64,000 nt of DNA from Microbacterium testaceum StLB037 (GTDB lineage: Bacteria; Actinomycetota; Actinomycetes; Actinomycetales; Microbacteriaceae): assembly GCF_008763945.1 (NCBI RefSeq), contig NZ_VTQH01000001.1, forward strand, positions 271,441 to 335,440, given 5' to 3'. The position numbers and the translations under genes are program-made. Below the pieces are notes generated by a model. The model was given only the letters and a program-made list of their open reading frames with translations, was not told the origin of the DNA and ran no database searches. Below, in pieces: positions 8,906-17,877 of the stretch (its first letter is position 1; each line of letters begins with the position of its first letter).

Positions 8906-8927
8906 AGCCTAGGGGCGGCTTCCGACA
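8906..8927 (-). promoter_or_regulatory. Leaderless promoter of the PrsW gene, TGTCG-N11-TAGGCT
   Basis: On the minus strand, TGTCG (8927-8923), 11 nt, TAGGCT (8911-8906), then 6 nt to the ATG. Same geometry as at 5451, 12442, 14213 and 29032. Confidence 0.6.
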
Positions 8928-8982
8928 CGGCATCCGGGGCTTGCGGGCTGCCCCACCGCGCGGGGCCGGGTAGCGTGGAGGC

Positions 8983-9849
8983 ATGCGCTTCGCCCACGTC
9001 CGTGCACAGGAGGGGGCGGAAGCCCCCCGTCTCGTCAGCGTCCACGACGAGGAGTTCTCGTTCGTCGACGAGGTCTTCGCCGGTGCTCCGAGCACCCTCG
9101 AGCAGCTGATCGCCGGCGGCGACGAGCTGCTGGAGCGCGTGCGCGATGCTGCGGCCACGGCTGCGCGGCATCCGCTCTCCGGCATCCGCTACGCCTCGGC
9201 GGTGCTCGCTCCTCCCTCCATCCTCGCCGTCGGTCTGAACTACGCGGCGCACTCGGGCGAGCTCGGCCTCAAGACCGACGCCGGCCCCACCGTCTTCGTG
9301 CTCTGGCCCAACTCGCTCAGCGCGCACGGCGAGACCACCTCGTGGCCGCGCTCGCTCAGCGAGGCCGTCGACTACGAGGCCGAGCTCGGCGTCATCATCG
9401 GGCGGCCCGGCCACGACATCAGCGAAGAGGACGCCCTCGACCACGTGTGGGGCTACACGGTCGTCAACGACGTGACGGCGCGCAACATCCAGTTCTCCGA
9501 GGCCCAGTGGTCGCGCTGCAAGTCCTTCGACGGGTTCACCCCGACCGGCCCCTTCGTCGTGACCGCCGACGAGATCCCCGACCCGCAGGATCTGCACATC
9601 TGGACCGTCGTCGACGGACACACGGTGCAGGATGCCAGCACGGGCCAGATGGTGCGGTCGGTGGCGACGCTCATCCACAAGCTGTCGGAGTCGGCGACGC
9701 TCCTGCCCGGCACCCTCATCTCGACCGGCAGCCCCGGGGGCGCCGGCTACTCGCGCGACCCGCAGATCTTCCTGCGCGACCGCTCGACCGTGACCGTCGG
9801 AATCGACGGCATCGGCGAGCTCACCACGCACTGCCGCATCATCGACTGA
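8983..9849 (+). CDS. Fumarylacetoacetate hydrolase (FAH) family protein
   Basis: 288-aa enzyme of the FAH superfamily, whose members hydrolyse or decarboxylate C-C bonds in small oxo-acids with a divalent metal. The C-terminal catalytic domain starts near residue 75 (ILAVGLNYAAHSGELG). Metal-ligand acidic residues are visible in DYEAELGVIIGRPG, and the VWGYTVVNDVTARN, KSFDGFTPTGPF and GSPGGAGYSR signatures are intact. The N-terminal part (residues 1-70) is the usual cap. The ATG at 8983 is 7 nt after TAGCGT. The substrate is unresolved; a 2-hydroxyhepta-2,4-diene-1,7-dioate isomerase-like or acylpyruvase role are alternatives. Confidence 0.92.
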   Translation: MRFAHVRAQEGAEAPRLVSVHDEEFSFVDEVFAGAPSTLEQLIAGGDELLERVRDAAATAARHPLSGIRYASAVLAPPSILAVGLNYAAHSGELGLKTDAGPTVFVLWPNSLSAHGETTSWPRSLSEAVDYEAELGVIIGRPGHDISEEDALDHVWGYTVVNDVTARNIQFSEAQWSRCKSFDGFTPTGPFVVTADEIPDPQDLHIWTVVDGHTVQDASTGQMVRSVATLIHKLSESATLLPGTLISTGSPGGAGYSRDPQIFLRDRSTVTVGIDGIGELTTHCRIID

Positions 9850-9864
9850 TCAAGTGACGCACGG

Positions 9865-9898
9865 CGAAGGGCCGGAACGATCGCGTTCCGGCCCTTCG
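9865..9898. terminator. Bidirectional terminator (FAH gene / aspA)
   Basis: Perfect 15-bp arms (CGAAGGGCCGGAACG and its complement) with a 4-nt loop in the 62-bp convergent gap. Confidence 0.85.
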
Positions 9899-9911
9899 CT
9901 GTTCGTGCGGC

Positions 9912-11375
9912 TCAGCCCTCGACGACGCTGTCCGCGGCCCGCTGGATCGGAATGGCGGCCGTGACGGCCTGCAGGCCGGAGAGGCGCGCGGGCGAGATCT
10001 GCTTGATGACCTCGTCACGGGTCATGAGTCCGGCCTCGACGACGAGATCGGCGACGTTGCGGTGCGTGAGCAGTGCGGTCTTGGCCAGGGCCGCGGCCGC
10101 CGCGTACCCGATGAAGGGCGTGAGGGCCGTGACGACGCCGACCGACGAGCCGACCATCGCGCCGAGACGCTCGCGGTTGGCCGTGATGCCGTCGACGCAG
10201 TTGACCCGCAGGGTCCACATCGCCTGGCGCATCCACGTGATCGACTGGTAGATCGAGTGCGCGATGACCGGCTCGAAGGCGTTGAGCTGCAGCTGTCCGC
10301 TCTCGACGGCCATCGTCACCGTCATGTCGGCGCCGACCACCGAGAAGGCGACCTGGTTCACGACCTCGGGGATGACCGGGTTGACCTTGCCGGGCATGAT
10401 GCTCGAGCCGGCCTGACGTGCGGGCAGGTTGATCTCACCGAGACCGGCCTGGGGGCCGCTCGAGAGAAGTCGCAGGTCGTTACAGATCTTCGACAGCTTC
10501 ACGGCATTCCGCTTGAGCGACGACGAGAACGACATGAACGCGCCCGTGTCGCTCGTGGACTCGACGAGGTCGGTCGCCGTCTCGAGGTCGAGACCCGTGA
10601 TCTGGCGCAGGTGCCGCAGCACCGCTCCCCCGTACCCGGCGTGGGCGGTGATGCCGGTGCCGATCGCCGTCGCGCCCATGTTGATCTCGTAGAGCAGGTA
10701 CGCGTTCTCGGTCAGTCGGTTGTAGTCCTCGCCGAGCGTCGTGGCGAAACCGTGGAACTCCTGGCCGAGCGTCATGGGCACGGCATCCTGCAGCTGGGTG
10801 CGTCCGACCTTCAAGACGTCGTGGAACTCCTCCGACTTCGACAGGAACGCCTTGCGCAAGAGGTCGAGCTCTTCGAGCAGGCTCTGCAGGGTCAGGCTCA
10901 GGCCGATCTTGATCGCCGTCGGGTAGACGTCGTTGGTGGACTGGCTGCGGTTGGTGTCGTCGATGGGCGATAGGAAGGCGTAGTCGCCCTTCTCGCGTCC
11001 GGCCATCTCGAGGGCGATGTTGGTGATGACCTCGTTGGCGTTCATGTTGGTCGAGGTGCCCGCCCCGCCCTGGATGACGCCGACGGTGAACTCGTCGTGG
11101 AACTCCCCGTCGATCACGCGCTGAGCGGCGCGGTCGATCAGGTCGGCCTTGTCGTGGTCGAGCACGCCGATCTCGCGGTTGGCACGGGCCGAGGCCTGCT
11201 TGACCATCGCGAGGGCCCGCACGAGGTCGGGATAGACCGAGATGGGGCGCTTGGCGATCGGGAAGTTCTCGAGGGCGCGGGCGGTGTGGATCCCCCAATA
11301 CGCGTCGGCGGGGATCTCGAGCGATCCGAGGGAGTCGGTCTCGGTGCGGGTGCGCGTCATTGCGTCCAAAGCCAT
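9912..11375 (-). CDS. aspA: Aspartate ammonia-lyase
   Basis: 487-aa member of the aspartase/fumarase superfamily that converts L-aspartate to fumarate and ammonia. The superfamily signature GSSIMPGKVNPVIPE is intact at about residue 330, and the aspartase-type N-terminal motif DSLGSLEIPADAYWGIHTARALENF is present in two adjacent parts. Fumarases differ in this N-terminal region, so aspA is preferred to fumC. The ATG at 11375 has a GAGG site upstream, and a TAGGCT box at 11418-11423 gives a short leader of about 42 nt. Confidence 0.94.
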   Translation of the reverse strand: MALDAMTRTRTETDSLGSLEIPADAYWGIHTARALENFPIAKRPISVYPDLVRALAMVKQASARANREIGVLDHDKADLIDRAAQRVIDGEFHDEFTVGVIQGGAGTSTNMNANEVITNIALEMAGREKGDYAFLSPIDDTNRSQSTNDVYPTAIKIGLSLTLQSLLEELDLLRKAFLSKSEEFHDVLKVGRTQLQDAVPMTLGQEFHGFATTLGEDYNRLTENAYLLYEINMGATAIGTGITAHAGYGGAVLRHLRQITGLDLETATDLVESTSDTGAFMSFSSSLKRNAVKLSKICNDLRLLSSGPQAGLGEINLPARQAGSSIMPGKVNPVIPEVVNQVAFSVVGADMTVTMAVESGQLQLNAFEPVIAHSIYQSITWMRQAMWTLRVNCVDGITANRERLGAMVGSSVGVVTALTPFIGYAAAAALAKTALLTHRNVADLVVEAGLMTRDEVIKQISPARLSGLQAVTAAIPIQRAADSVVEG

Positions 11376-11531
11376 GTGGGAGTCCTCGTGGGTGTCATGG
11401 TGGAGTGGGATGCCACGAGCCTAACGAGCGCGCGGGTGGGGGTCAGTGGACACGGCGGATGGTCGTCCGATCCGCACCGGCCGCCGCGTCTATTGCCGTG
11501 GCGTGAAGGCGGCGAGGGGCCGCGTGCCGCC

Positions 11532-12434
11532 TTACGAGGGCTTGCGCGAGAACGCCTCGAGGCGTTCCTCGGGGCTCAGCTCCGCCATGCGCGCCGTCCA
11601 CTCCGGGGTGAACACCCCCGACGCCTCGGCGTCGACCACGGGGACGACGGCGTGCGTGATCGTGTCGTCCCACACGTGGACGAGGTGAAACGAGCGACCG
11701 GCATCCATTCCATTGACCGCGTCGGCAGGACGGGCGAGATCCATCGTGTAGCAGGAGGCGGACGCGACGCTCACCGGCACCCCGGCGAAGGTCCCCGAGG
11801 TCGAGTAGTGCAGGTGGCCGGCCAGGATCGCGCGGACGTCGCTGCCCGCGATCGCCGCGGCGAGGCCCGCCTGATCGCGCAGCTCGAGGATGTCGAAGAA
11901 CGGGATGTGACTGGGCAGCGGCGGATGGTGCAGGGCGAGGACCGTGCCGAGCGGGGCGGGGGTCGACAGCTCCGCCCGCAGCCACTCGAGCTGCGCTGCG
12001 TCGAGGTCGCCGTGATGCCACCCCGGGACGGTGGAGTCGAGGGCGATGAGCCGCAGCCCGCCGAGGTCCCACACGCCCGTCACGGGCTCCTGCGTCGGCT
12101 CGGCGTCGAGCAGGCCCGCGCGCAGGGCGGGGCGCTCGTCGTGGTTGCCCGCGACCCACACCACCGGAGCGCCGAGGCGCGCGGCCCAGGGCTCGACCGC
12201 CTCGCGCAGGGCACGGTAGGCCTCGGGCTCGCCCAGGTCGGTGAGGTCGCCCGTGAACACCACGGCATCGGGCCTCACCCCGGTCGCCTCGGCCGCGTCG
12301 AGCGTGCGGCGCAGGTGCCGAGCGGTGTCGTAGCGGTCGCCGAGCAGGCGGTCGCCACCCAGCAGGTGGGTATCGCTGAGGTGGAGGATCACGCGCGCCG
12401 CGGGCGCGTGCTGACCGAATTGCACGGATGCCAT
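11532..12434 (-). CDS. Metallophosphoesterase (CpdA/Icc-like)
   Basis: 300-aa calcineurin-like phosphoesterase. All metal-binding blocks are present: LSDTHL near residue 18, FTGDLTDLG, AGNHDE, ALHHPPLP and LAGHLHYSTSG. Relatives hydrolyse 3',5'-cAMP or other phosphodiesters; the substrate here is inferred only by family. The ATG at 12434 lies 7 nt after a TAGGCT box, so I use it and not the longer frame beginning at 12539. Confidence 0.9.
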   Translation of the reverse strand: MASVQFGQHAPAARVILHLSDTHLLGGDRLLGDRYDTARHLRRTLDAAEATGVRPDAVVFTGDLTDLGEPEAYRALREAVEPWAARLGAPVVWVAGNHDERPALRAGLLDAEPTQEPVTGVWDLGGLRLIALDSTVPGWHHGDLDAAQLEWLRAELSTPAPLGTVLALHHPPLPSHIPFFDILELRDQAGLAAAIAGSDVRAILAGHLHYSTSGTFAGVPVSVASASCYTMDLARPADAVNGMDAGRSFHLVHVWDDTITHAVVPVVDAEASGVFTPEWTARMAELSPEERLEAFSRKPS

Positions 12435-12441
12435 GCCCCTC

Positions 12442-12465
12442 AGCCTACGAGGGACCTCCGACATC
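12442..12465 (-). promoter_or_regulatory. Leaderless promoter of the phosphoesterase gene, GATGTCG-N11-TAGGCT
   Basis: On the minus strand GATGTCG (12465-12459), 11 nt, TAGGCT (12447-12442), 7 nt, ATG. It shares the 14-mer CGATGTCGGAGGTC with the promoter at 29032-29055. Confidence 0.65.
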
Positions 12466-12487
12466 GCACCGGGCGGGGTCGGCGGCG

Positions 12488-12817
12488 TCAGTGGTTGAAC
12501 AGGATCAGCAGCAGCGCCCCGAGCACCGCGGCCGCGCACACCCCGAAGCAGAGGTAGGCGCCGACCAGCGACACGCGCTTCTGCGCCTCGCTCAGCGGGT
12601 TCTTCTTGGCGGCTTTGGCCACCGCCTTCTCGGCACGGCGCTTCTGCTTGTCGCTGAGCACGGTGATGGCATCCGTGAACTCGGCCGGAGCGACCAGGGG
12701 CGGACGACCGCCGCGAACGAGCAGGCGCAGGCCCAGCGCGTAGAAGGTCACCACGATCGAGGCGCCGAGGATGGCGGCGACGAAGACGTGGAGGAAGGCT
12801 TCCCAGTTGATCAGCAT
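12488..12817 (-). CDS. Small membrane protein cotranscribed with the phosphate transporter
   Basis: 109-aa protein of unknown function. Two hydrophobic segments are visible (about residues 8-32, HVFVAAILGASIVVTFYALG, and 84-105, AYLCFGVCAAAVLGALLLIL). They flank a charged central part rich in Lys/Arg/Ala (DKQKRRAEKAVAKAAKK) that probably faces the cytoplasm. Its ATG overlaps the stop of the PiT gene by one base (TGATG), so the two are translationally coupled. An accessory role for the transporter is inference. I do not recognise the family. Confidence 0.8.
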   Translation of the reverse strand: MLINWEAFLHVFVAAILGASIVVTFYALGLRLLVRGGRPPLVAPAEFTDAITVLSDKQKRRAEKAVAKAAKKNPLSEAQKRVSLVGAYLCFGVCAAAVLGALLLILFNH

Positions 12818-14034
12818 CAGGCGTCCTTCTCGGCCTTGTCGCGCTCGAGTCGGCGCTGACGGCGCGTGGGTCCGGGCTTGCGGGGTACCTTGACCGCGGC
12901 CACCGAGTCGGCGACCTCGCTCATCGCGTTGGCCGAGGTGACCGAGTCGCGACGCGAGCGCAGGAACAGGCCGAGGATGATGACGACGGCGATCACCGCA
13001 TCGACGGCCACGCCCCAGCCGCCCAGCCAGACGACGATGAGAGCCGCAGCAGCACCGACGGCACCGGCGGCGGGGAGGGTGAGCACCCAGCCGATCATGA
13101 TGCGGCCCACGGTGTTCCAGCGCACGGTCGAGCCGCGGCGGCCGAGACCCGAGCCGATGACCGAGCCCGAGGCGACCTGCGTGGTCGACAGGGCGAAACC
13201 GAGGGCGCTGGATGCCAGGATCGTGGCCGCCGTGGAGGTCTCGGCCGAGAAGCCCTGCGCCGGTTTGACGTCGGTCAGGCCCTTGCCGAGGGTGCGGATG
13301 ATGCGCCAGCCGCCCATGTAGGTGCCGAGCGCGATCGTCAGCGCGCACGCGAAGACGACCCAGAGCTGCGGGTCGGGGTTCGACGTCGACTGCCACCCCA
13401 CGGTGATGAGGGCGAGGGTGATGACGCCCATCGTCTTCTGCGCATCGTTCGTGCCGTGGGCGAGGGCGACCAGCGACGAGGTGAAGATCTGCCCCCAGCG
13501 GAAACCGTCTCGGCCGTCGGCCTTCATGTCGTAGCGGCGGGTGATGCCGTAGGCGATCTTGGTGACCGCGAAGGCGATGATCCCTGCCGTGAGAGGGGCG
13601 ATGAGCGCGGGCAGGATGACCTTGCTGAGCACGACGCCCAGGTCGATGGCGGATGCGCCGACACCCACGAGGGTAGCGCCGATGAGGCCGCCGAAGAGGG
13701 CGTGCGACGAGCTCGAGGGCAGGCCGAGGAGCCAGGTCAGCATGTTCCAGGTGATCGCGCCGATGAGGCCCGCGAAGATGATCGGCGGGAAGATGTCGGG
13801 ACTCAACTGGTCTTCGCGGATCATGCCGCCCGAGATGGTCTTGGCCACCTCGGTCGACAGGAACGCGCCCACCAGGTTGAGGCTGGCCGCCAGCAGGACG
13901 GCGACTTTCGGCTTCAACGCACCGGTGGCGATGGGCGTGGCCATCGCGTTCGCGGTGTCGTGGAATCCGTTGGTGAAATCGAAGAACAGTGCCAGCGCGA
14001 TGACCAGCACGATGATGAGGGCTGCGCTCTCCAC
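12817..14034 (-). CDS. PiT-family inorganic phosphate transporter
   Basis: 405-aa low-affinity phosphate:cation symporter with about ten membrane segments. The two inverted PHO4 repeats are visible: FFDFTNGFHDTANAMATPIATGAL near the N-terminus (shown in part) and GTNDAQKTMG in the second half, both carrying the conserved GxND/GFHD pattern. GTG at 14034 has GGAAAG upstream and puts the first membrane helix at the N-terminus. A GTG at 14100 would add 22 residues and cannot be excluded. The C-terminal roughly 40 residues are basic. Confidence 0.92.
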   Translation of the reverse strand: MESAALIIVLVIALALFFDFTNGFHDTANAMATPIATGALKPKVAVLLAASLNLVGAFLSTEVAKTISGGMIREDQLSPDIFPPIIFAGLIGAITWNMLTWLLGLPSSSSHALFGGLIGATLVGVGASAIDLGVVLSKVILPALIAPLTAGIIAFAVTKIAYGITRRYDMKADGRDGFRWGQIFTSSLVALAHGTNDAQKTMGVITLALITVGWQSTSNPDPQLWVVFACALTIALGTYMGGWRIIRTLGKGLTDVKPAQGFSAETSTAATILASSALGFALSTTQVASGSVIGSGLGRRGSTVRWNTVGRIMIGWVLTLPAAGAVGAAAALIVVWLGGWGVAVDAVIAVVIILGLFLRSRRDSVTSANAMSEVADSVAAVKVPRKPGPTRRQRRLERDKAEKDA

Positions 14035-14212
14035 CGTTCGCTTTCCGTGAGAAGGAGGAAGGGATGCCGACGGGATCGGCGCGACGAACGAAGAGTTCAC
14101 CTGGAGTTCGACCCTCGTTCATCGGGGTCGACACGACATCCTTTCACCGAGGACGGCGGTGGTCAAACTTGCGGGCGCGGGGGTGCCGGCATCCTGTGCA
14201 TACTCCCGGACC

Positions 14213-14236
14213 GATGTCGGACGGGCGCACTAGCGT
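14213..14236 (+). promoter_or_regulatory. Leaderless promoter of the oligopeptidase gene, GATGTCG-N11-TAGCGT
   Basis: GATGTCG (14213-14219), 11 nt, TAGCGT (14231-14236), then 6 nt to the GTG start. Same geometry as the promoters at 5451, 8906, 12442 and 29032. Confidence 0.65.
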
Positions 14237-14242
14237 GGAACG

Positions 14243-16357
14243 GTGACCGACCTCGACCCGAAGCTCGCCCCGCCCGTCGCCGACCGCCGCCCCGTCGCGC
14301 GCACCCACCACGGGGACACGTTCGACGACCCCTATGAGTGGCTCCGCGCCAAAGACGACGCCGAGGTGATCGCGCACCTCGAGGCCGAGAACGCGTACAC
14401 CGGCGAGCGCACCGCGCACCTCGGCCCCCTGCGCGACACGATCTTCGGCGAGATCAAGGGCCGCACGCTCGAGACCGACCTGTCGGTGCCGGCGCGGCGC
14501 GGTGACTGGTGGTACTACGGCCGGACCGTGGCGGGGGCGCAGTACGGCATCCAGTGCCGCGCTCCTCTCGACTCCCCCGACGACTGGACCCCACCGACCC
14601 TCTCGCCGGACTCCCCCGTCCCCGGCGAGCAGGTGCTGTTCGACGGCAACGTCGAGGCCGAGGGCACCGACTTCTTCTCGCTGGGCAGCTTCGAGATCTC
14701 CAACGACGGCACGCGGATGCTCTACGGCATCGACACCGCCGGCGACGAGCGGTACACCGTGCGCGTACGCGATCTGGTGACGGGCGAGACGCTGCCCGAC
14801 GAGATCCCCGGCACCTTCTCCGGCGCCACGTTCTCGCCCGACGGGCGCTTCATCGTCTACACGACGGTCGACGACGCCTGGCGCCCCGACACCGTGTGGC
14901 TGCACGAGATCGGCACCGCGGTCGCCGACGACGTGAAGCTCTTCCACGAGCCCGACGACCGCTACTGGGTGGGCGCCGACTTCACCCGCAGCGACCGCTT
15001 CCTGATGATCGAGATGGGCTCGTCCATCACGAGCGAGGAATGGATCCTGGATGCCGACGACCTCCGCGGTCAGCCCCGCGTGGTGTGGCCGCGGCGCGAG
15101 GGCGTCGAGTACTCCTCCTCGCACGCCGTGGTCGACGGCGAGGACGTGCTCTACATCCTGCACAATGACGGCGCCCTCGATTTCGAGCTCGTGCGGGTCT
15201 CGGCATCCGACCCTCAGGGCCCCCGTGAGACGGTGATCGCCCACGAGTCCGGCCACCGGCTGCTCGGCGTCGACACCTTCCGCGACTGGGGCGTGGTCGG
15301 TTACCGCCGCGACGGACTCGCGCGTCTGGGCATGCTGTCGTACGCCGACGGGGCCGTGACCGAGATCGCGTTCGACGAGCCGCTGTACAGCGTGGGCACG
15401 GGCGGCAACCCCGAGTACGCGCCGCCGGTGCTGCGCCTCGGGTACGGATCGTTCGTGACCCCCGGAACCGTGTACGACTACGTCGTCGAGACCGGTGAGC
15501 TGCTGCTGCGCAAGCGCCAGCCCGTGCTGGGCGGCTTCGACCCCGCCGACTACGGGCAGGCGCGCGTGTGGGCCCCCGCCGACGACGGCACGCAGGTGCC
15601 CGTATCGCTGGTGTGGAAGCGCTCGTTCGGCGAGCCCGGCTCCTCGCCCCGCCCGGTGCACCTCTACGGCTACGGCTCGTACGAGCACTCGATCGAGCCC
15701 GGCTTCTCGGTGCCGCGTCTGTCGCTGCTCGACCGCGGCGTCGTCTTCGCCGTGGCGCACGTGCGCGGAGGCGGCGAGATGGGCCGGCAGTGGTACGAGG
15801 ACGGAAAGATGCGCGCGAAGCGCAACACCTTCACCGACTTCGTCGCCGCGGGTCGGCACCTGGTGTCCGAGGGATACACGACGCCCGACCGGATCGTCGC
15901 CGAGGGCGGCAGCGCCGGCGGCCTGCTCATGGGTGCGGTGGCCAACCTCGCCCCGGAGCTGTTCGCCGGCATCCTCGCCGACGTGCCGTTCGTCGACGCG
16001 CTCACGACGATCCTCGACCCCTCGCTGCCGCTCACGGTGATCGAGTGGGACGAGTGGGGCGACCCGCTGCACGACGCCGACGTCTACGCCTACATGAAGT
16101 CGTACTCGCCGTACGAGAACGTGCGCGAGGGTGTGCAGTACCCGCGCATCCTCGCCGTCACCTCGCTGAACGACACTCGCGTGCTGTACGTCGAGCCCGC
16201 GAAGTGGGTGGCGCGTCTGCGCGAGGTCGGCGCCGACGCGCTGTTGAAGTGCGAGATGGTGGCCGGCCACGGCGGCGTCAGCGGCCGCTATAACGCCTGG
16301 CGCGAGCGCGCGTTCGAGATCGCGTGGCTGCTCGACGTGCTGGGCCTGACGGACTGA
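14243..16357 (+). CDS. S9A prolyl oligopeptidase / oligopeptidase B
   Basis: 704-aa cytosolic serine peptidase that cuts small peptides. The N-terminal part begins PVARTHHGDTFDDPYEWLR, typical of oligopeptidase B, followed by a seven-bladed propeller (about residues 75-410). The alpha/beta-hydrolase domain carries the nucleophile Ser in EGGSAGGLLMG, and the C-terminal His is in AGHGGVSGRYN. The GTG at 14243 sits 6 nt after TAGCGT, so translation is probably leaderless. A strong hairpin ends the unit at 16376-16410. Confidence 0.93.
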   Translation: MTDLDPKLAPPVADRRPVARTHHGDTFDDPYEWLRAKDDAEVIAHLEAENAYTGERTAHLGPLRDTIFGEIKGRTLETDLSVPARRGDWWYYGRTVAGAQYGIQCRAPLDSPDDWTPPTLSPDSPVPGEQVLFDGNVEAEGTDFFSLGSFEISNDGTRMLYGIDTAGDERYTVRVRDLVTGETLPDEIPGTFSGATFSPDGRFIVYTTVDDAWRPDTVWLHEIGTAVADDVKLFHEPDDRYWVGADFTRSDRFLMIEMGSSITSEEWILDADDLRGQPRVVWPRREGVEYSSSHAVVDGEDVLYILHNDGALDFELVRVSASDPQGPRETVIAHESGHRLLGVDTFRDWGVVGYRRDGLARLGMLSYADGAVTEIAFDEPLYSVGTGGNPEYAPPVLRLGYGSFVTPGTVYDYVVETGELLLRKRQPVLGGFDPADYGQARVWAPADDGTQVPVSLVWKRSFGEPGSSPRPVHLYGYGSYEHSIEPGFSVPRLSLLDRGVVFAVAHVRGGGEMGRQWYEDGKMRAKRNTFTDFVAAGRHLVSEGYTTPDRIVAEGGSAGGLLMGAVANLAPELFAGILADVPFVDALTTILDPSLPLTVIEWDEWGDPLHDADVYAYMKSYSPYENVREGVQYPRILAVTSLNDTRVLYVEPAKWVARLREVGADALLKCEMVAGHGGVSGRYNAWRERAFEIAWLLDVLGLTD

Positions 16358-16375
16358 CCCGCGCCCGCGTCCTGC

Positions 16376-16410
16376 CGAACGCCCCGTCGCCTCGCGCGGC
16401 GGGGCGTTCG
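16376..16410 (+). terminator. Terminator of the oligopeptidase gene
   Basis: 11-bp perfect arms (CGAACGCCCCG and its complement), 19 nt past the stop codon. Confidence 0.75.
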
Positions 16411-16435
16411 CCGTGCGGCGGGGGGCGGGGCGGTG

Positions 16436-16520
16436 CGTCACGAGAACAGGAGAAGTCACGAGAACAGGCCCGGACAGCGAATTCCCCCCTGTGTGCGTCG
16501 CGTCTGCTGTTCTCGTGACG
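16436..16520. repeat. Family-A nested palindrome, copy 1
   Basis: 85-bp element. Outer arms CGTCACGAGAACAG and CTGTTCTCGTGACG are perfect. A second direct copy of TCACGAGAACAGG lies 18 nt after the first (16438 and 16456), and a degraded inverted copy (CCTGTGTGCGTCGC) precedes the right arm. The layout is forward-forward-reverse-reverse. It sits 118 bp upstream of the endonuclease-like gene. Confidence 0.88.
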
Positions 16521-16637
16521 TCGATGGTCGGCGGCAGCCGCCGCATCGGCTCCTCCCCAAGGCAGTTCTCTGCGGAACCATCCCCAAACGTCGGTCGGCG
16601 ACGGTCGTGGGCGGCACCGACCAGCCAGCCTTGAGAG

Positions 16638-17483
16638 ATGGAGCTTGAATTCGTCACCTGGTTGACGCGACGCGGCGGCGTCGCGCACACCTCCTCGGCT
16701 GCCGCCGCGGGCTACACCCCGCGGACGATCGCGGCGGCGGTGGCGGCTCGAAAGGTCGAACGCGTTCGGCGTTCCTGGATCGTCACGCCCGACTGTCTCG
16801 CGAGCCGGAAGCGCGCGGCATCCGTCGGCGGCCGGGTGACGTGTGTAAGCGCCGCCGAGCATCACGGACTCTGGACGCCGAGCAGCGATGACGATCACGT
16901 GTGGGTGCCCGCTTCAGCATCGCGCCTCGACGCGAGGGGCATGCTACTGCACCGCGCCACCGCACCCGTTCCCATGGCCCGCACCGATCCCTTCGAACCG
17001 ATCGTCAATGTGCTGTTCCACGTGGCCCGTTGCCTCCCTCCCGCCGACGGTCTCGCAGTCTGGGAGTCGGCGCTGCGCGCGAAGAAGGTGGATGCCGACA
17101 CACTCACGGCGGTGGGATGGCGCTCCACCCGCGCCGCGCGGTTCGCGCGCGTGGCGACGTTCCTCTCCGACTCGGGCCTCGAGACCCACTTCCGCGAGAT
17201 GATGCTGGCGCTCGGTATCCGCCTGCGACAGCAGGTGTGGGTCGACGGCCACCCGGTCGATGCCGTGATCGGTGAACGTCTCGCGGTGCAGTTAGACGGT
17301 TTCGCCTTCCACAGCTCGCCCGCGGATCGACGTCGCGACCTTCGGCAGGACGCGCGGCTGATCCTGCGCGGGTACACCGTCCTCCGCTTCGACTACGTGC
17401 AGATTCTGTTCGAGCCGGACTATGTGATCGACACCGTTCGGCTCGCGATGGCGCAGGGTCGGCATCTCAAGACGTTCGTATGA
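16638..17483 (+). CDS. AbiEi-like winged-helix plus DUF559 (Vsr-like) endonuclease-domain protein
   Basis: 281-aa protein of unknown role. The N-terminal 50 residues look like the AbiEi-type winged helix (GGVAHTSSAAAAGYTPRTI, VARKVERVRRSW in part). The C-terminal domain (about residues 175-275) resembles DUF559/Vsr-like PD-(D/E)xK nucleases: ETHFREMMLALGI, GHPVDAVIG, VQLDGFAFH, DLRQDARLILRGYTVLRFDY. The expected Glu of the (E)xDG strand is Gln here, which may mean altered catalysis; my recollection is that some actinobacterial relatives share this. It is flanked by three family-A palindromes. It could be DNA-binding, defence-related, or linked to the repeats; none of this is proven. Confidence 0.75.
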   Translation: MELEFVTWLTRRGGVAHTSSAAAAGYTPRTIAAAVAARKVERVRRSWIVTPDCLASRKRAASVGGRVTCVSAAEHHGLWTPSSDDDHVWVPASASRLDARGMLLHRATAPVPMARTDPFEPIVNVLFHVARCLPPADGLAVWESALRAKKVDADTLTAVGWRSTRAARFARVATFLSDSGLETHFREMMLALGIRLRQQVWVDGHPVDAVIGERLAVQLDGFAFHSSPADRRRDLRQDARLILRGYTVLRFDYVQILFEPDYVIDTVRLAMAQGRHLKTFV

Positions 17484-17523
17484 GCCCGGGAGACGGCGCG
17501 AGCGCTTTGCGCGTTCCTCGCGC

Positions 17524-17606
17524 GTCACGAGAACAGGCGATGTCACCGAAACAGGGGAAACTCGCTCCAAAGGTCCTGTTCTCGTCGCACCTCCTGTTCT
17601 CGTCAC
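17524..17606. repeat. Family-A nested palindrome, copy 2
   Basis: 83 bp. Left units GTCACGAGAACAGG and GTCACCGAAACAGG are 18 nt apart. Right units read in reverse complement as GTGACGAGAACAGG and GCGACGAGAACAGG. All four therefore fit GNNACSRARACAGG-like spelling with only small changes. The centre is about 20 nt and unique. Confidence 0.88.
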
Positions 17607-17667
17607 CAGCAGACGGCATCGGCTTCAGACTCGCCCGGGAGGCGCGACTGGCATGGCGGCCTCACGC

Positions 17668-17751
17668 GTCTCCAGAACAGGCGATGTCACCGAAACAGGG
17701 GAAATCCGCTTCAACCGTCCTGTTCTCAATGCAGGAGCCTGTCTTCGTCAC
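17668..17751. repeat. Family-A nested palindrome, copy 3 (degenerate)
   Basis: 84 bp. The left half is nearly identical to copy 2 (31-bp exact block). The right half is diverged (CCTGTTCTCAATGC and CCTGTCTTCGTCAC), keeping only the core CCTGTYYTC. It looks like a decayed duplicate. Confidence 0.8.
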
Positions 17752-17774
17752 GGGCGTGAGGCAGACCCCGCCTC

Positions 17775-17827
17775 ACGCTCAGCGCCCCGGCCTGCACAAC
17801 GCTCAGCGCCGCCCAACGCTGAGCGCC
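17775..17827. repeat. Three ACGCTSAGCGCC units
   Basis: ACGCTCAGCGCC at 17775-17786 and 17799-17810, then ACGCTGAGCGCC at 17816-17827. The last two form a hairpin (GCTCAGCG / CGCTGAGC). CTCAGCGC words also occur in the gaps at 7627 and 25822-25875. Confidence 0.6.
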
Positions 17828-17846
17828 CCGGTCCGCCTAACGCGGA

Positions 17847-17877
17847 CGCCCCGCCCCGCACGAGAGGGGACGGGGCG
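17847..17877 (-). terminator. pfkA terminator
   Basis: CGCCCCGCCCC pairs with GGGGACGGGGCG with one bulge and an 8-nt loop, 20 bp past the pfkA stop. Confidence 0.6.

Noticed and set aside
14054..14246. Good Shine-Dalgarno-like AGGAGG before an ATG on the plus strand near 14061
   Set aside because: The 60-codon product is Arg/Ser-rich without features and overlaps the start regions of real genes; similar AGGAGG-ATG coincidence occurs near 804.
14144..16690. 848-codon open frame opposite the oligopeptidase gene
   Set aside because: Antisense shadow; it extends beyond the real gene only because stop codons are rare at this base composition.
16436..17751. Family-A repeats as a CRISPR array
   Set aside because: Units are inverted as well as direct, spacers are only 4-5 nt, and there are no cas genes.
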